Assembly: GCA_902490335.1 (NCBI GenBank)
Contig: CABUDL010000002.1
Location: forward strand, 60,863-124,862
Source of the DNA: an uncultured Clostridium sp.
Lineage (GTDB): Bacteria > Bacillota > Clostridia > Oscillospirales > Ruminococcaceae
Length of the DNA stretch: 64,000 nucleotides
Reading direction: 5' to 3'
Below the pieces are notes generated by a model. It was not told where the DNA came from and did not search any database. It saw only the letters and a program-made list of their open reading frames with translations. This document shows positions 32,042 through 40,952 of this stretch, in pieces; the stretch's first letter is position 1, and every line of letters starts with the position of its first letter. The position numbers and the translations under genes were made by a program.

Positions 32042-34789
32042 ATGGGATTGATGGATAAAATCTTTGGGACCTACTCTGAAAGAGAGCTCAAGCGAATCTA
32101 TCCGATTCGCGACAAGGTCCTTGCGCTGGACGAACAATTTTCCAAAATGTCCGACCAGGAGCTGAAAGCGATGACACCAAAGCTCAAGGAACGACTGAGC
32201 AACGGCGAGTCGCTCGACGACATCCTGCCGGAAGCATTTGCTACCTGCCGCGAGGCTGCATGGAGGGTGCTGGGCATGAAGCACTTCCCGGTGCAGATTG
32301 TCGGCGGTATCGTGCTGCATCAGGGTCGTATTGCCGAGATGAAGACCGGTGAAGGTAAGACACTGGTTGCTACCCTGCCGGTTTACCTGAATGCGCTGAC
32401 CGGCAAGGGCGTCCATGTTGTCACCGTCAACGATTACCTTGCAAAGCGTGACTCGGAAGAGATGGGCAAGGTCTACCGCTGGCTGGGACTGACCGTCGGT
32501 CTGGTCATCCACGACATCGAGCCGACAGACCGCCAGAAGGCGTACAACGCAGACATCACCTACGGAACCAACAACGAATTTGGTTTCGACTATCTGCGCG
32601 ACAATATGCAGACCTACAAAGAAAACTGTGTTCAGCGCGGTCATTACTTTGCCGTTGTCGACGAGGTCGACTCGATTTTGATCGACGAGGCAAGAACCCC
32701 GCTGATTATCTCCGGCAGAGGAGATAAATCCACCGACCTGTACAAGGTAGCGGACCGCTTTGCCCGCACCTTAAAGATGTACAAGGTAAAAGAGCTGGAT
32801 GACAAGGAAGAGCACGATGATGTTATTGATGCCGACTACATCGTCGACGAAAAGGCAAAGACTGCTACCCTGACCAAATCCGGTGTTAAAAAGGCAGAGG
32901 AATTCTTCGGTCTGGAAAACCTGATGGATATGGAAAACTCCACCATCCAGCACCACATCAACCAGGCAATCAAGGCGCACGGTACCATGCAGCGCGACAT
33001 CAACTACGTTGTCAAGGACAATGAGGTTATGATTGTTGACGAGTTCACCGGACGTATCATGAACGGTCGTCGTTACAGCGAAGGTCTGCATCAGGCAATC
33101 GAGGCAAAAGAGGGCGTAGAGGTCAAACGTGAATCCAAGACACTGGCGACCATCACCTATCAGAACCTGTTCCGTATGTACGAAAAGCTGTCCGGTATGA
33201 CCGGTACCGCTATGACCGAGGAGCAGGAGTTCCGTGAAATCTACGGCATGGACGTTATCGAGATTCCAACCAACAAGCCGGTCATCCGAAACGATATGCC
33301 GGACGTTGTTTATAAAACCGAGAACGGAAAATTCAACGCCGTTGTCGAGCAGGTAAAAGAGTGCCACGAAAAAGGACAGCCGGTTCTGGTCGGTACCGTT
33401 TCGATTGAAACCTCCGAACGTCTGAGCGCACTGCTCAAACGTCACGGCATCAAGCATCAGGTGCTCAACGCCAAGTACCACGAGAAGGAAGCAGAGATCG
33501 TTGCACAGGCAGGTCAGTATGGAGCAGTTACCATCGCGACCAACATGGCAGGTCGAGGCACCGACATCATGCTGGGCGGTAACGCCGAGTACCTTGCGAA
33601 AAACCAGATGCGCAAGGAAGGCTACTATGAAAATCTGATTGTGGAAGCAACCGGTTTTGGCGATACCGATGACGAAGAGATCATCGAAGCCCGCCATCGC
33701 TTCACCGAGCTTTCCAAAAAGTTTAAAGAAGAGCTGCGCCCGGAAGCAGAAAAGGTCAAGGAAGCGGGCGGTCTGTTCATCGTCGGCACCGAGCGCCACG
33801 AGTCCAGGCGTATCGACAACCAGCTGCGCGGACGTTCCGGTCGACAGGGAGACCCGGGCTGTTCCCGTTTCTACCTCTCGCTTGAGGACGATTTGATGCG
33901 ACTGTTCGGCGGCGACCGCATCAACAGCATGATGGATTCGCTGAAAATCGACGAGAACACCCCGATTGAAAACCGCATCCTGAGCAACACCATCGAAAGC
34001 GCCCAGAGAAAGATTGAAGGACGCAACTTTGGTATTCGTAAGAACGTTCTGCAGTTCGACGACGTTATGAACAAACAGCGTGAGATCATCTACGCACAGC
34101 GCAACAAGGTGCTGGCCGGCGAGAACCTCAAGGAGTCCATCCTTTCCATGATGGACGAAACGGTCGATTCTGCGATGGCAATGTATATGCCGGAGGGCGT
34201 GGAGCCGGATCATTGGAATATGGACGGCTTCCGCAACTACTTTATCGGGCTGATTGCCGGCTCTCTGCTGGAGCTGGAGGACGATGAGCTCAAAAAGGTA
34301 GACCGCAAGGAGCTGGGTGATCAGATTAAAGAGAAGGTTCACCAGCTGTACGCCAAACGCGAGGAGGAACTGAGCGAAAATATCACCCGCGAACTTGAGC
34401 GTGTAGTCCTGCTCAAAGAGGTCGATACCAAGTGGATGGACCACATCGATGCAATGGATGAGCTGAAGAAGGGTATCACGCTGCGCTCCTACGGACAGAA
34501 GGATCCGGTCGTTGAGTACAGAATCGAAGGCTTCGATATGTTCGACGAGATGATTGCAGGAATCCGTGAGGAAACCGTCAAGATTCTCCTGCTGGCTCCA
34601 TTCCGCAAGCCAAACGCGCCAATGCCACAGGAAGCACCAAAGCGTGAGCAGGTCGCTCAGCCGACTGCCACCAGCTCGGATGGCACCGTAGCGCCGGCTA
34701 CCATCCGCCGTCAGGGCAAAAAGGTCGGAAGAAACGACCCATGTCCATGCGGAAGCGGCAAAAAGTATAAAAACTGCTGCGGCAGATAA
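32042..34789 (+). CDS. secA: Preprotein translocase ATPase SecA
   Basis: 915 aa. It drives protein export through SecYEG. The DEAD-like motor is clear: Walker A MKTGEGKTLVATLP, DEAD-equivalent VVDEVDSILIDEARTPLI, GMTGTA, and motif IV-VI blocks TNMAGRGTDIML and QLRGRSGRQGDPG. The C-terminus has the zinc-binding SecB/ribosome-contact tail NDPCPCGSGKKYKNCCG. The length suits a clostridial SecA with full tail. ATG 32042 (MGLMDKIFG) follows GAGGTG by 10 nt; an ATG 9 nt later is closer to some relatives. A strong terminator follows. Confidence 0.97.
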   Translation: MGLMDKIFGTYSERELKRIYPIRDKVLALDEQFSKMSDQELKAMTPKLKERLSNGESLDDILPEAFATCREAAWRVLGMKHFPVQIVGGIVLHQGRIAEMKTGEGKTLVATLPVYLNALTGKGVHVVTVNDYLAKRDSEEMGKVYRWLGLTVGLVIHDIEPTDRQKAYNADITYGTNNEFGFDYLRDNMQTYKENCVQRGHYFAVVDEVDSILIDEARTPLIISGRGDKSTDLYKVADRFARTLKMYKVKELDDKEEHDDVIDADYIVDEKAKTATLTKSGVKKAEEFFGLENLMDMENSTIQHHINQAIKAHGTMQRDINYVVKDNEVMIVDEFTGRIMNGRRYSEGLHQAIEAKEGVEVKRESKTLATITYQNLFRMYEKLSGMTGTAMTEEQEFREIYGMDVIEIPTNKPVIRNDMPDVVYKTENGKFNAVVEQVKECHEKGQPVLVGTVSIETSERLSALLKRHGIKHQVLNAKYHEKEAEIVAQAGQYGAVTIATNMAGRGTDIMLGGNAEYLAKNQMRKEGYYENLIVEATGFGDTDDEEIIEARHRFTELSKKFKEELRPEAEKVKEAGGLFIVGTERHESRRIDNQLRGRSGRQGDPGCSRFYLSLEDDLMRLFGGDRINSMMDSLKIDENTPIENRILSNTIESAQRKIEGRNFGIRKNVLQFDDVMNKQREIIYAQRNKVLAGENLKESILSMMDETVDSAMAMYMPEGVEPDHWNMDGFRNYFIGLIAGSLLELEDDELKKVDRKELGDQIKEKVHQLYAKREEELSENITRELERVVLLKEVDTKWMDHIDAMDELKKGITLRSYGQKDPVVEYRIEGFDMFDEMIAGIREETVKILLLAPFRKPNAPMPQEAPKREQVAQPTATSSDGTVAPATIRRQGKKVGRNDPCPCGSGKKYKNCCGR

Positions 34790-34799
34790 AGGATAACAA

Positions 34800-34851
34800 G
34801 GAAACCGGAAGCAAAGTCTGTAATGCAGCTTTGCCTCCGGTTTCTTCGTTC
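34800..34851 (+). terminator. secA terminator
   Basis: A 16-bp stem with one mismatch (GAAACCGGAAGCAAAG with CTTTGCCTCCGGTTTC) followed by a short T-rich tail. Confidence 0.7.
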
Positions 34852-34918
34852 CTGTTAAAAATAAAACAGGGCTGAAAAGAAGAATCCAGTCCTGAGTATC
34901 TATGGAGGTGTGAATCAG

Positions 34919-36823
34919 ATGAACATTACCGGTGATCGCATGAAATTTTTGCGCCTGCTGTCGGAAAAATATCCCACAAGGCAGCAGGTCTGCACAGAGA
35001 TCATCAACTTGCAAGCCATCCTGAACCTGCCCAAGGGGACCGAGCATTTTATGAGTGATCTGCATGGGGAGTACGAGGCGTTTTTCCACATCCTGAACAA
35101 TTCCGCAGGCGTTATCCGGGAGAAGGTGGACATGGCATTTGAAGAGGTGCTGACCGCGCGGGAACGTTCCAGCCTGTGTACCCTGATCTACTACCCGCAG
35201 GAAAAGCTGCGCAGGATACGCGAGGAAGGACGAAACACCGAGGAATGGTACCGCTTTGTGCTGCAAAAGCTGATTGACCTTGCAAAGCTGCTTTCTTCCA
35301 AGTACACCCGCTCAAAGGTCAGAAAGGCAATGCCCAGCGAGTACAGCTACATCCTCGATGAGCTGCTGCACGCACAGCCGGACGAGGACAACAACCAGCT
35401 GGTCTACCACAGCAAGATCATCGACACCCTGCTGCGCTTGGAGGAAGGGGACGACTTTATCATCGCGCTGTCCAGCCTGATCAAGCGCCTGGCGGTGGAC
35501 CATCTGCACATCGTCGGCGACATCTTCGACCGAGGGGAGCGACCGGATGCTATCCTCAATATGCTGATGGACCATCACTCGCTGGACATCGAATGGGGTA
35601 ACCACGACATTTTGTGGATGGGCGCTGCCTGCGGCAGCCAGGCGTGCATCGCTGCGGTGGTGCGCAACTGCCTGTCCTACAACAACATCTCGGTGTTAGA
35701 GCAGGGCTATGGCATCAGCCTGCGCCCGCTGGTGCTGTTTGCAGAAAAGATGTACGACGAAGAGGACCCAAACAAGGCAGCCAAGAAGGCAATCTCCATC
35801 ATCCTGTTTAAGCTGGAGGGACAGATCATCCGCCGCAACCCGGAATATCAGATGGAGGACCGCCTGCTGCTGGATAAGGTGGACTATGAAAACGCCTGCA
35901 TAGAGCTGGACGGCAAGAGCTATCCGCTCAAGGAAAAGCGTTTTCCGACGGTGGACCGAGACGACCCATACAAACTTTCGCAGGCAGAGCGGGAAATCAT
36001 GGATGAGCTGGAAAAGCTGTTTTTGGAAAGCGAGCAGCTGCAGCGCCACGTCGAATTTTTGTACAGCCACGGCAGTATGTATCAGGTGTTCAACGGCAAC
36101 CTGCTGTTCCACGGCTGTGTGCCGCTGGACGAGGACGGAGCGCTCAAAGCCATCCATCTGGAAGGAAGAATCTACCAGGGCAGAAGCTATATGGATTATG
36201 CGGATATGGCTGCCCGTCGGGCGTTCTTCAGCGAGGACCCGCCGCAGCGCTATCTGGATTTCATGTGGTATCTGTGGTGCGGCAGCAATTCTCCGCTGTC
36301 GGGCAGGGTAGTAAAAACCTTTGAACGCACCTTCATCGAGGACAAATCCACCTGGGAGGAGCCGAAGAATCCATACTACGAATACCAAAGCTCCGAGCCG
36401 GTCTGCCGGATGCTGCTGCGGGAGTTTGGGCTGTATTCGGAAAACTCCCACATCATCAACGGACACACACCGGTCCACGTCAACCAGGGAGAAAATCCGC
36501 TCAAGGCGCATGGCAGGCTGATTGTGATTGACGGCGGCTTCTGCAAAGCCTACCAGAAAACCACCGGGATTGCCGGCTATACGCTGATTTTTAACTCCCA
36601 CGGGATGCGCTTAAAATCTCACCAGCCATTCTCGGGAATGGAAGCCGCGCTCGAGGAAAACATGGACATCGACTCGGAGTCCCAGCAGGTGGTGACCTTC
36701 CCCAAGCGTGTGATGGTAGCCGATACCGACACCGGAGAGCGACTGAAGGAGCAGATTGCAGATTTGGAAGATTTGCTGACCGCCTACCGCGAAGGCTGGA
36801 TTGCAGCCAAAGCAGAGCGGTAA
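34919..36823 (+). CDS. fbp: Fructose-1,6-bisphosphatase class III
   Basis: 634 aa, typical of the class III enzymes of Firmicutes (about 640 aa). It removes the 1-phosphate from fructose-1,6-bisphosphate for gluconeogenesis. The metallophosphatase motifs are MSDLHGEYEAF, VGDIFDRGERPD, WGNHDILWMGA and INGHTPVHVN; IDGGFCKAYQKTTGIAGYTL is the class hallmark. GGAGGTG is 8 nt upstream of ATG 34919, and an earlier GTG at 34910 lies within that site. It is monocistronic, and a bidirectional terminator separates it from nspC. Confidence 0.95.
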   Translation: MNITGDRMKFLRLLSEKYPTRQQVCTEIINLQAILNLPKGTEHFMSDLHGEYEAFFHILNNSAGVIREKVDMAFEEVLTARERSSLCTLIYYPQEKLRRIREEGRNTEEWYRFVLQKLIDLAKLLSSKYTRSKVRKAMPSEYSYILDELLHAQPDEDNNQLVYHSKIIDTLLRLEEGDDFIIALSSLIKRLAVDHLHIVGDIFDRGERPDAILNMLMDHHSLDIEWGNHDILWMGAACGSQACIAAVVRNCLSYNNISVLEQGYGISLRPLVLFAEKMYDEEDPNKAAKKAISIILFKLEGQIIRRNPEYQMEDRLLLDKVDYENACIELDGKSYPLKEKRFPTVDRDDPYKLSQAEREIMDELEKLFLESEQLQRHVEFLYSHGSMYQVFNGNLLFHGCVPLDEDGALKAIHLEGRIYQGRSYMDYADMAARRAFFSEDPPQRYLDFMWYLWCGSNSPLSGRVVKTFERTFIEDKSTWEEPKNPYYEYQSSEPVCRMLLREFGLYSENSHIINGHTPVHVNQGENPLKAHGRLIVIDGGFCKAYQKTTGIAGYTLIFNSHGMRLKSHQPFSGMEAALEENMDIDSESQQVVTFPKRVMVADTDTGERLKEQIADLEDLLTAYREGWIAAKAER

Positions 36824-36845
36824 GCATAGTTTACAATGAAAAAAG

Positions 36846-36885
36846 AGGAGCCGAAACCGTATGTACGGTTTCGGCTCCTTGTTTT
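36846..36885. terminator. Bidirectional terminator between fbp and the polyamine operon
   Basis: A near-perfect 16-bp stem (AGGAGCCGAAACCGTA with its complement) and a very short loop. Confidence 0.85.
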
Positions 36886-36887
36886 GC

Positions 36888-38021
36888 TTACAGACGGGAG
36901 AAAAAATCCTCATATCCAAATTGTTTGACCAGGTACCCCTGTCCTGCAAGGTCCCGCCAGAGGATGGAGGGCAGCGGCATTCCGTTAAAGGTGTTGGTTT
37001 TGACCATGGTATACAGCGCCATGTCCTCAAACACCAAGCGCTCTCCCGGACAAAGCGGCTGGTCGAAGGAATAGTCGCCGATGATGTCGCCCGCCAAACA
37101 GGTTGGACCGCCCAGACGGTAGGTGTATGGCTTTTCTCCGGCTTCTCCGCTGTTTAAAAGCGGCGGACGGTAGGGCATCTCCAGAACATCCGGCATATGG
37201 CAGGCGGCGGAGGTGTCCAAAATGGCAATCTCCATCCCGTTGTGCATCGTTTCCAGAACGCTGCTCACCAAAAAACCGGCATGGTAAACGATCGCTTCGC
37301 CGGGCTCCAGATAAATCTGCACATCATAGCGGTCGCGAAAATGCTCGATGACCGAAATCAGGCGCGGAATGTCGTAATCGGGGCGGGTGATATGATGACC
37401 GCCGCCGAAGTTGAGCCAGCGCATCTGATGCAGATATTTGCCAAAGCGTTCTTCAAAGGTTTTGGCAGTCGCTTCCAGTTCATCGGAGTTTTGCTCGCAG
37501 AGGGTGTGGAAGTGCAGTCCATCCAGCAAAGGCAGCAGAGATTCATCGAAGTTGGAAAGGGTGGTACCCAATCGGGAGCCGGGTGCGCAAGGGTCATAGA
37601 TGGCATGACCCTCCTGGGTGGAATGTTCGGGATTGATGCGCAGACCGATGGATTTTCCGGCAGCTTTTGCCCGCGAAGCGTAGCGGCGCAGCTGGGCAGG
37701 GGAGTTAAAGACCAGATGGTCGGCAAATTGCAGAATCTGCTCAAATTCCTCTTCGCGGTAGGCAGGAGAGAAAACATGGGTTTCTCCGCCAAAGTGCTCA
37801 TGTCCCAGCCTGGCTTCATACAGACCGCTTGCTGTACTGCCTGCCAGATATTCCCGCATGATCGGGTAAACCGAATACATCGAAAACGCTTTTTGTGCCA
37901 GCAGGATGCGGCAGCCGGTGCGGTCGCTGACCTCTTTGAGAAGAGCAAGGTTGCGTCGCAGCCTTCCTTCGTCCACCAGAAAGTAGGGGGTAGGGAAGGA
38001 GGCAAGATCAACGCGCTGCAT
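36888..38021 (-). CDS. nspC: Carboxynorspermidine/carboxyspermidine decarboxylase
   Basis: 377 aa. A PLP enzyme of the alanine-racemase-like fold that decarboxylates carboxy(nor)spermidine to (nor)spermidine. PLP lysine region RILLAQKAFSMYSVYPIM, then GGETHVFSPAY, LRINPEHSTQEGHAIYDPC, the substrate-site GLHFHTLCEQN and LEPGEAIVY match NspC. The C-terminal dimer site has GPTCLAGDIIGDYSF. It is last in the polyamine operon and starts directly after the stop of the dehydrogenase gene, with no clear ribosome binding site, so it probably depends on translational coupling. The product is probably spermidine, because the operon makes putrescine. Confidence 0.93.
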   Translation of the reverse strand: MQRVDLASFPTPYFLVDEGRLRRNLALLKEVSDRTGCRILLAQKAFSMYSVYPIMREYLAGSTASGLYEARLGHEHFGGETHVFSPAYREEEFEQILQFADHLVFNSPAQLRRYASRAKAAGKSIGLRINPEHSTQEGHAIYDPCAPGSRLGTTLSNFDESLLPLLDGLHFHTLCEQNSDELEATAKTFEERFGKYLHQMRWLNFGGGHHITRPDYDIPRLISVIEHFRDRYDVQIYLEPGEAIVYHAGFLVSSVLETMHNGMEIAILDTSAACHMPDVLEMPYRPPLLNSGEAGEKPYTYRLGGPTCLAGDIIGDYSFDQPLCPGERLVFEDMALYTMVKTNTFNGMPLPSILWRDLAGQGYLVKQFGYEDFFSRL

Positions 38022-39224
38022 TTAGTCTACCAGGACCGGATCGCGGTCTTCCTTCCATGGCAGTCCCCACTGGTTGAGTGCATCCATAAATGGGTCTGGA
38101 TCAAACTCCTCCATGTTGTGTACACCCGGTTGGTTCCATTTGCCGGTCATGACCATCATGGCGCCAATCATGGCAGGCACGCCGGTGGTGTAGGCAACCG
38201 CTTGTGAACCGACCTCCTTGTAGCATTCCTGATGGTCACAGATGTTGTACAGATAGTAGGTCTTGTCCTTGCCGTCTTTTTTGCCGCGGAAGATACATCC
38301 GATGTTGGTCTTACCGACGGTGCGCGGTCCCAAGGAGGAAGGGTCCGGCAGAACTGCCTTTAAAAATTGCAGCGGAATGATTTCTTTCCCTTCATACAGA
38401 ATCGGTTCGATGGAAGTCATGCCGACATTTTCCAGACATTTCAGATGGGTCAGATAGCTTTGACCAAAGGTCATAAAGAATCGGATGCGTTTGATGCCGG
38501 GGATGTTCAGCGCAAGGCTTTCAATCTCTTCATGGTGCAGCAGGTACATATCCTTTTTGCCGACACCCTCAAAGGTGTACTCGCGTTTGATTTCCATTGG
38601 TTTGGTTTCGACCCAATGACCGTCTTCCCAGTAGGAGCCGTTGGCAGAAACTTCGCGGATGTTGATTTCAGGGTTAAAGTTGGTGGCAAAGGGATAGCCG
38701 TGGTCGCCGCCGTTGCAGTCCAGGATGTCGATGTAGTTGATTTCATCGAACTCGTGTTTTAAAGCGTAGGCGGAAAAGACGCTGGTGACACCCGGGTCAA
38801 AGCCGCTGCCGAGCAGGGCGGTGATGCCGGCTTTTTCAAATCGCTCGCGGTATGCCCACTGCCAGCTGTATTCAAATTTAGCGGTGTCCTCCGGTTCGTA
38901 GTTGGCGGTGTCGACATAGTGGGTTTTGGTTGCAAGGCAGGCATCCATGATGGTCAAATCCTGATAAGGCAAAGCCAGATTCAGCACGACATCCGGCTTC
39001 TCCTGCTCAATCAGAGCAACCAGCTCCTCGACCTTGTTTGCATCCACCTGTGCAGTGGTGATTTTGGTGCTTGTGGTGTTTTGCAGCTTTTCCTTGAGCG
39101 CATCACATTTAGATTTGGTGCGGCTGGCAATACAGATTTCTTCAAATACCTCGCTGTTCTGGCAGCATTTGTGAATGGCGACAGAAGCAACGCCTCCGCA
39201 GCCGATAATCAAAACTTTTCCCAT
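38022..39224 (-). CDS. Carboxynorspermidine/carboxyspermidine dehydrogenase (saccharopine dehydrogenase family)
   Basis: 400 aa. It reductively condenses a diamine with aspartate beta-semialdehyde to carboxy(nor)spermidine using NADPH. The N-terminal Rossmann motif is VLIIGCGGVASVAIHKC. THYVDTANYEPED, LLGSGFDPGVTSVFSAYAL and FMTFGQSYLTHL are typical of the carboxynorspermidine branch rather than lysine-forming saccharopine dehydrogenases. Genetic context (nspC downstream, agmatinase upstream) supports this. AGGGAGG precedes ATG 39224. It is the fifth gene of the operon. Confidence 0.92.
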   Translation of the reverse strand: MGKVLIIGCGGVASVAIHKCCQNSEVFEEICIASRTKSKCDALKEKLQNTTSTKITTAQVDANKVEELVALIEQEKPDVVLNLALPYQDLTIMDACLATKTHYVDTANYEPEDTAKFEYSWQWAYRERFEKAGITALLGSGFDPGVTSVFSAYALKHEFDEINYIDILDCNGGDHGYPFATNFNPEINIREVSANGSYWEDGHWVETKPMEIKREYTFEGVGKKDMYLLHHEEIESLALNIPGIKRIRFFMTFGQSYLTHLKCLENVGMTSIEPILYEGKEIIPLQFLKAVLPDPSSLGPRTVGKTNIGCIFRGKKDGKDKTYYLYNICDHQECYKEVGSQAVAYTTGVPAMIGAMMVMTGKWNQPGVHNMEEFDPDPFMDALNQWGLPWKEDRDPVLVD

Positions 39225-39253
39225 AATGGTAGACCTCCCTTGGAAGATAAATT

Positions 39254-40108
39254 TTATTTTTGAAATGCAAGCAGCATCTCGCGGACAATTTTGCAGGCGA
39301 CGATGGTGGAAACGCCGCTGGGGTCATAGTGCGGGCTTAATTCATTGACATCGCATCCAACGACCCGTAGTTTGGAGCAAACCAGGGTAGCAGCCTTGCG
39401 CAGCTGTTCAAAGCTGACACCGCCCGGCTCCGGGGTGCCGGTTCCGGGAAAGACCGAAGGGTCCAGGACATCCAAATCCAGGGTAAAGTAGACCGGTTTG
39501 TCCTGAAGCTGGTCGATGACCTCTTCGAGGGTGGCAAAGTCAAAGCGGTTGGTTTTGACATGGGTGCGTCCCCACTGAAATTCCTCCCGGTCGCCCGAGC
39601 GGATGCCAAACTGGAAGATGCGACCGTTGCCGACCAGTTCCCAGCAGCGGCGAAGGACACAGGCGTGGGAGAGGGAAACACCAAGGTAGTCTTCCCGCAA
39701 ATCGGCGTGTGCGTCAAAGTGGATGATGTGTACATCGGGAAATTTTTCTGCCACTGCACGAAAGGCGCCCAGTGTTACCAGATGCTCGCCGCCCAGCATG
39801 AAAGGGCGTTTGTGCGAGGCAAGAATCAGGCGGGTCTGTTCGGTGATGGCATCTAATGCGGCGCTGCTGTCGCCGAAGCACAGCTCCAAATCGCCGATGT
39901 CCACAGCATCTCCGTCGAACAGGTCTCGGTCCTGATAAGGACTGTAGCTTTCAATGCCGTAGGACTCCCGGCGGATGGCAGAGCTGCCAAAGCGGGTTCC
40001 CGGGCGGTAGGAGGTGGTGGAATCAAAGGGTGCGCCGAACAGCACAGTGGAAGCAAAATGCCAGCCGGTGTCGCAGCCCATGAATACTTCAACATTTTTA
40101 TTCAACAT
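39254..40108 (-). CDS. speB: Agmatinase (ureohydrolase family)
   Basis: 284 aa. It hydrolyses agmatine to putrescine and urea at a two-manganese site. The ligand motifs are MLGGEHLVTLGAF, IIHFDAHADLREDY and FTLDLDVLDPSVFPGTGTPEPGG. The substrate is inferred as agmatine because an arginine decarboxylase lies in the same operon; arginase or formiminoglutamase are less likely. Its start overlaps the end of speE by 11 bp, and GAGGAG lies about 11 nt upstream, so it is coupled to speE. Confidence 0.92.
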   Translation of the reverse strand: MLNKNVEVFMGCDTGWHFASTVLFGAPFDSTTSYRPGTRFGSSAIRRESYGIESYSPYQDRDLFDGDAVDIGDLELCFGDSSAALDAITEQTRLILASHKRPFMLGGEHLVTLGAFRAVAEKFPDVHIIHFDAHADLREDYLGVSLSHACVLRRCWELVGNGRIFQFGIRSGDREEFQWGRTHVKTNRFDFATLEEVIDQLQDKPVYFTLDLDVLDPSVFPGTGTPEPGGVSFEQLRKAATLVCSKLRVVGCDVNELSPHYDPSGVSTIVACKIVREMLLAFQK

Positions 40109-40949
40109 CTTTCAAAAGCTCCTCAACATAAGCGGGCAGATAAAATGCGCCCTTGTGCAGTGTGGTGGTGTAGTATTTACAGCCCAATCCCCGCAGATTC
40201 CAGCGGGCTTCGGCAAGGTCTTTGAGCGGGTGGTACTTTTTGGAGGCAAAGCCGAACAGCCAGTGACCGGAGGGGTAGGTGGGGATGTGTGCCTGAAAGA
40301 CCCGGCTGATGGGGAAGGATTCGACAATGCGCTTGTGCGCACGCTGGCAGGCGGTGGCATCCTCGTCGTAAAAGGGACTTTCATGTTGGTTGACCATGAT
40401 GCCGTCCTCCTTGAGCGCTTTGTAGCAGCTGCCGTAAAATTCCCGGGTGAACAACCCTTCTCCGGGACCAAAGGGGTCGGTGGAATCGACGATAATCAAA
40501 TCGTATTCGTTCTCAAAGCGGCGGATAAACTTTAAGCCGTCCTCGTAATAGATGTGGACCCTTGGGTCATCAAAGCGACAGGCGGTCTGTGGCAGGTACT
40601 TTTTGCAGACCTCCACCACCAGCTGGTCGATTTCTACCAGGTCGATCTGCTCGATTTCCGGGTAGCGGGTCAGCTCGCGGATGACACCGCCGTCACCCGC
40701 TCCGATGACCAGCACCTTTTTGACACAGGGATGGACTGCCATCGGGACATGGGTAATCATCTCATGGTAGATGAATTCGTCCTTTTCGGTCAGCATCATG
40801 TAGCCGTCCAGTGTCAGAAAGCGTCCGAATTCGGGGGAATCAAAGATGTCGATGCGCTGAAATTCGCTCCTGCCGCTGTACAGCTGACGGTCCACCCGAA
40901 TAGAAAGTTTAACGTTTGGGGTCTGTAATTCAGAAAACCAGTATTCCAT
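40098..40949 (-). CDS. speE: Spermidine synthase
   Basis: 283 aa. It transfers the aminopropyl group of decarboxylated SAM to putrescine, releasing methylthioadenosine. Motifs: SEFQRIDIFDSPEFGRFLTLDG, VLVIGAGDGGVIRELTRYP (SAM-like fold), VDSTDPFGPGEGLFT and the catalytic aspartate region. AAAGGAG is embedded in the last codons of speA, 8 nt before ATG 40949. The partner SpeD is in the same operon. The released methylthioadenosine would be handled by MtnN encoded upstream. Confidence 0.94.
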   Translation of the reverse strand: MEYWFSELQTPNVKLSIRVDRQLYSGRSEFQRIDIFDSPEFGRFLTLDGYMMLTEKDEFIYHEMITHVPMAVHPCVKKVLVIGAGDGGVIRELTRYPEIEQIDLVEIDQLVVEVCKKYLPQTACRFDDPRVHIYYEDGLKFIRRFENEYDLIIVDSTDPFGPGEGLFTREFYGSCYKALKEDGIMVNQHESPFYDEDATACQRAHKRIVESFPISRVFQAHIPTYPSGHWLFGFASKKYHPLKDLAEARWNLRGLGCKYYTTTLHKGAFYLPAYVEELLKDVE

Positions 40950-40952
40950 CTT

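Noticed and set aside
32771..35266. Minus-strand frame of ~830 codons opposite secA and the start of fbp
   Set aside because: Spans two well-supported plus-strand genes and their terminator; a shadow frame.
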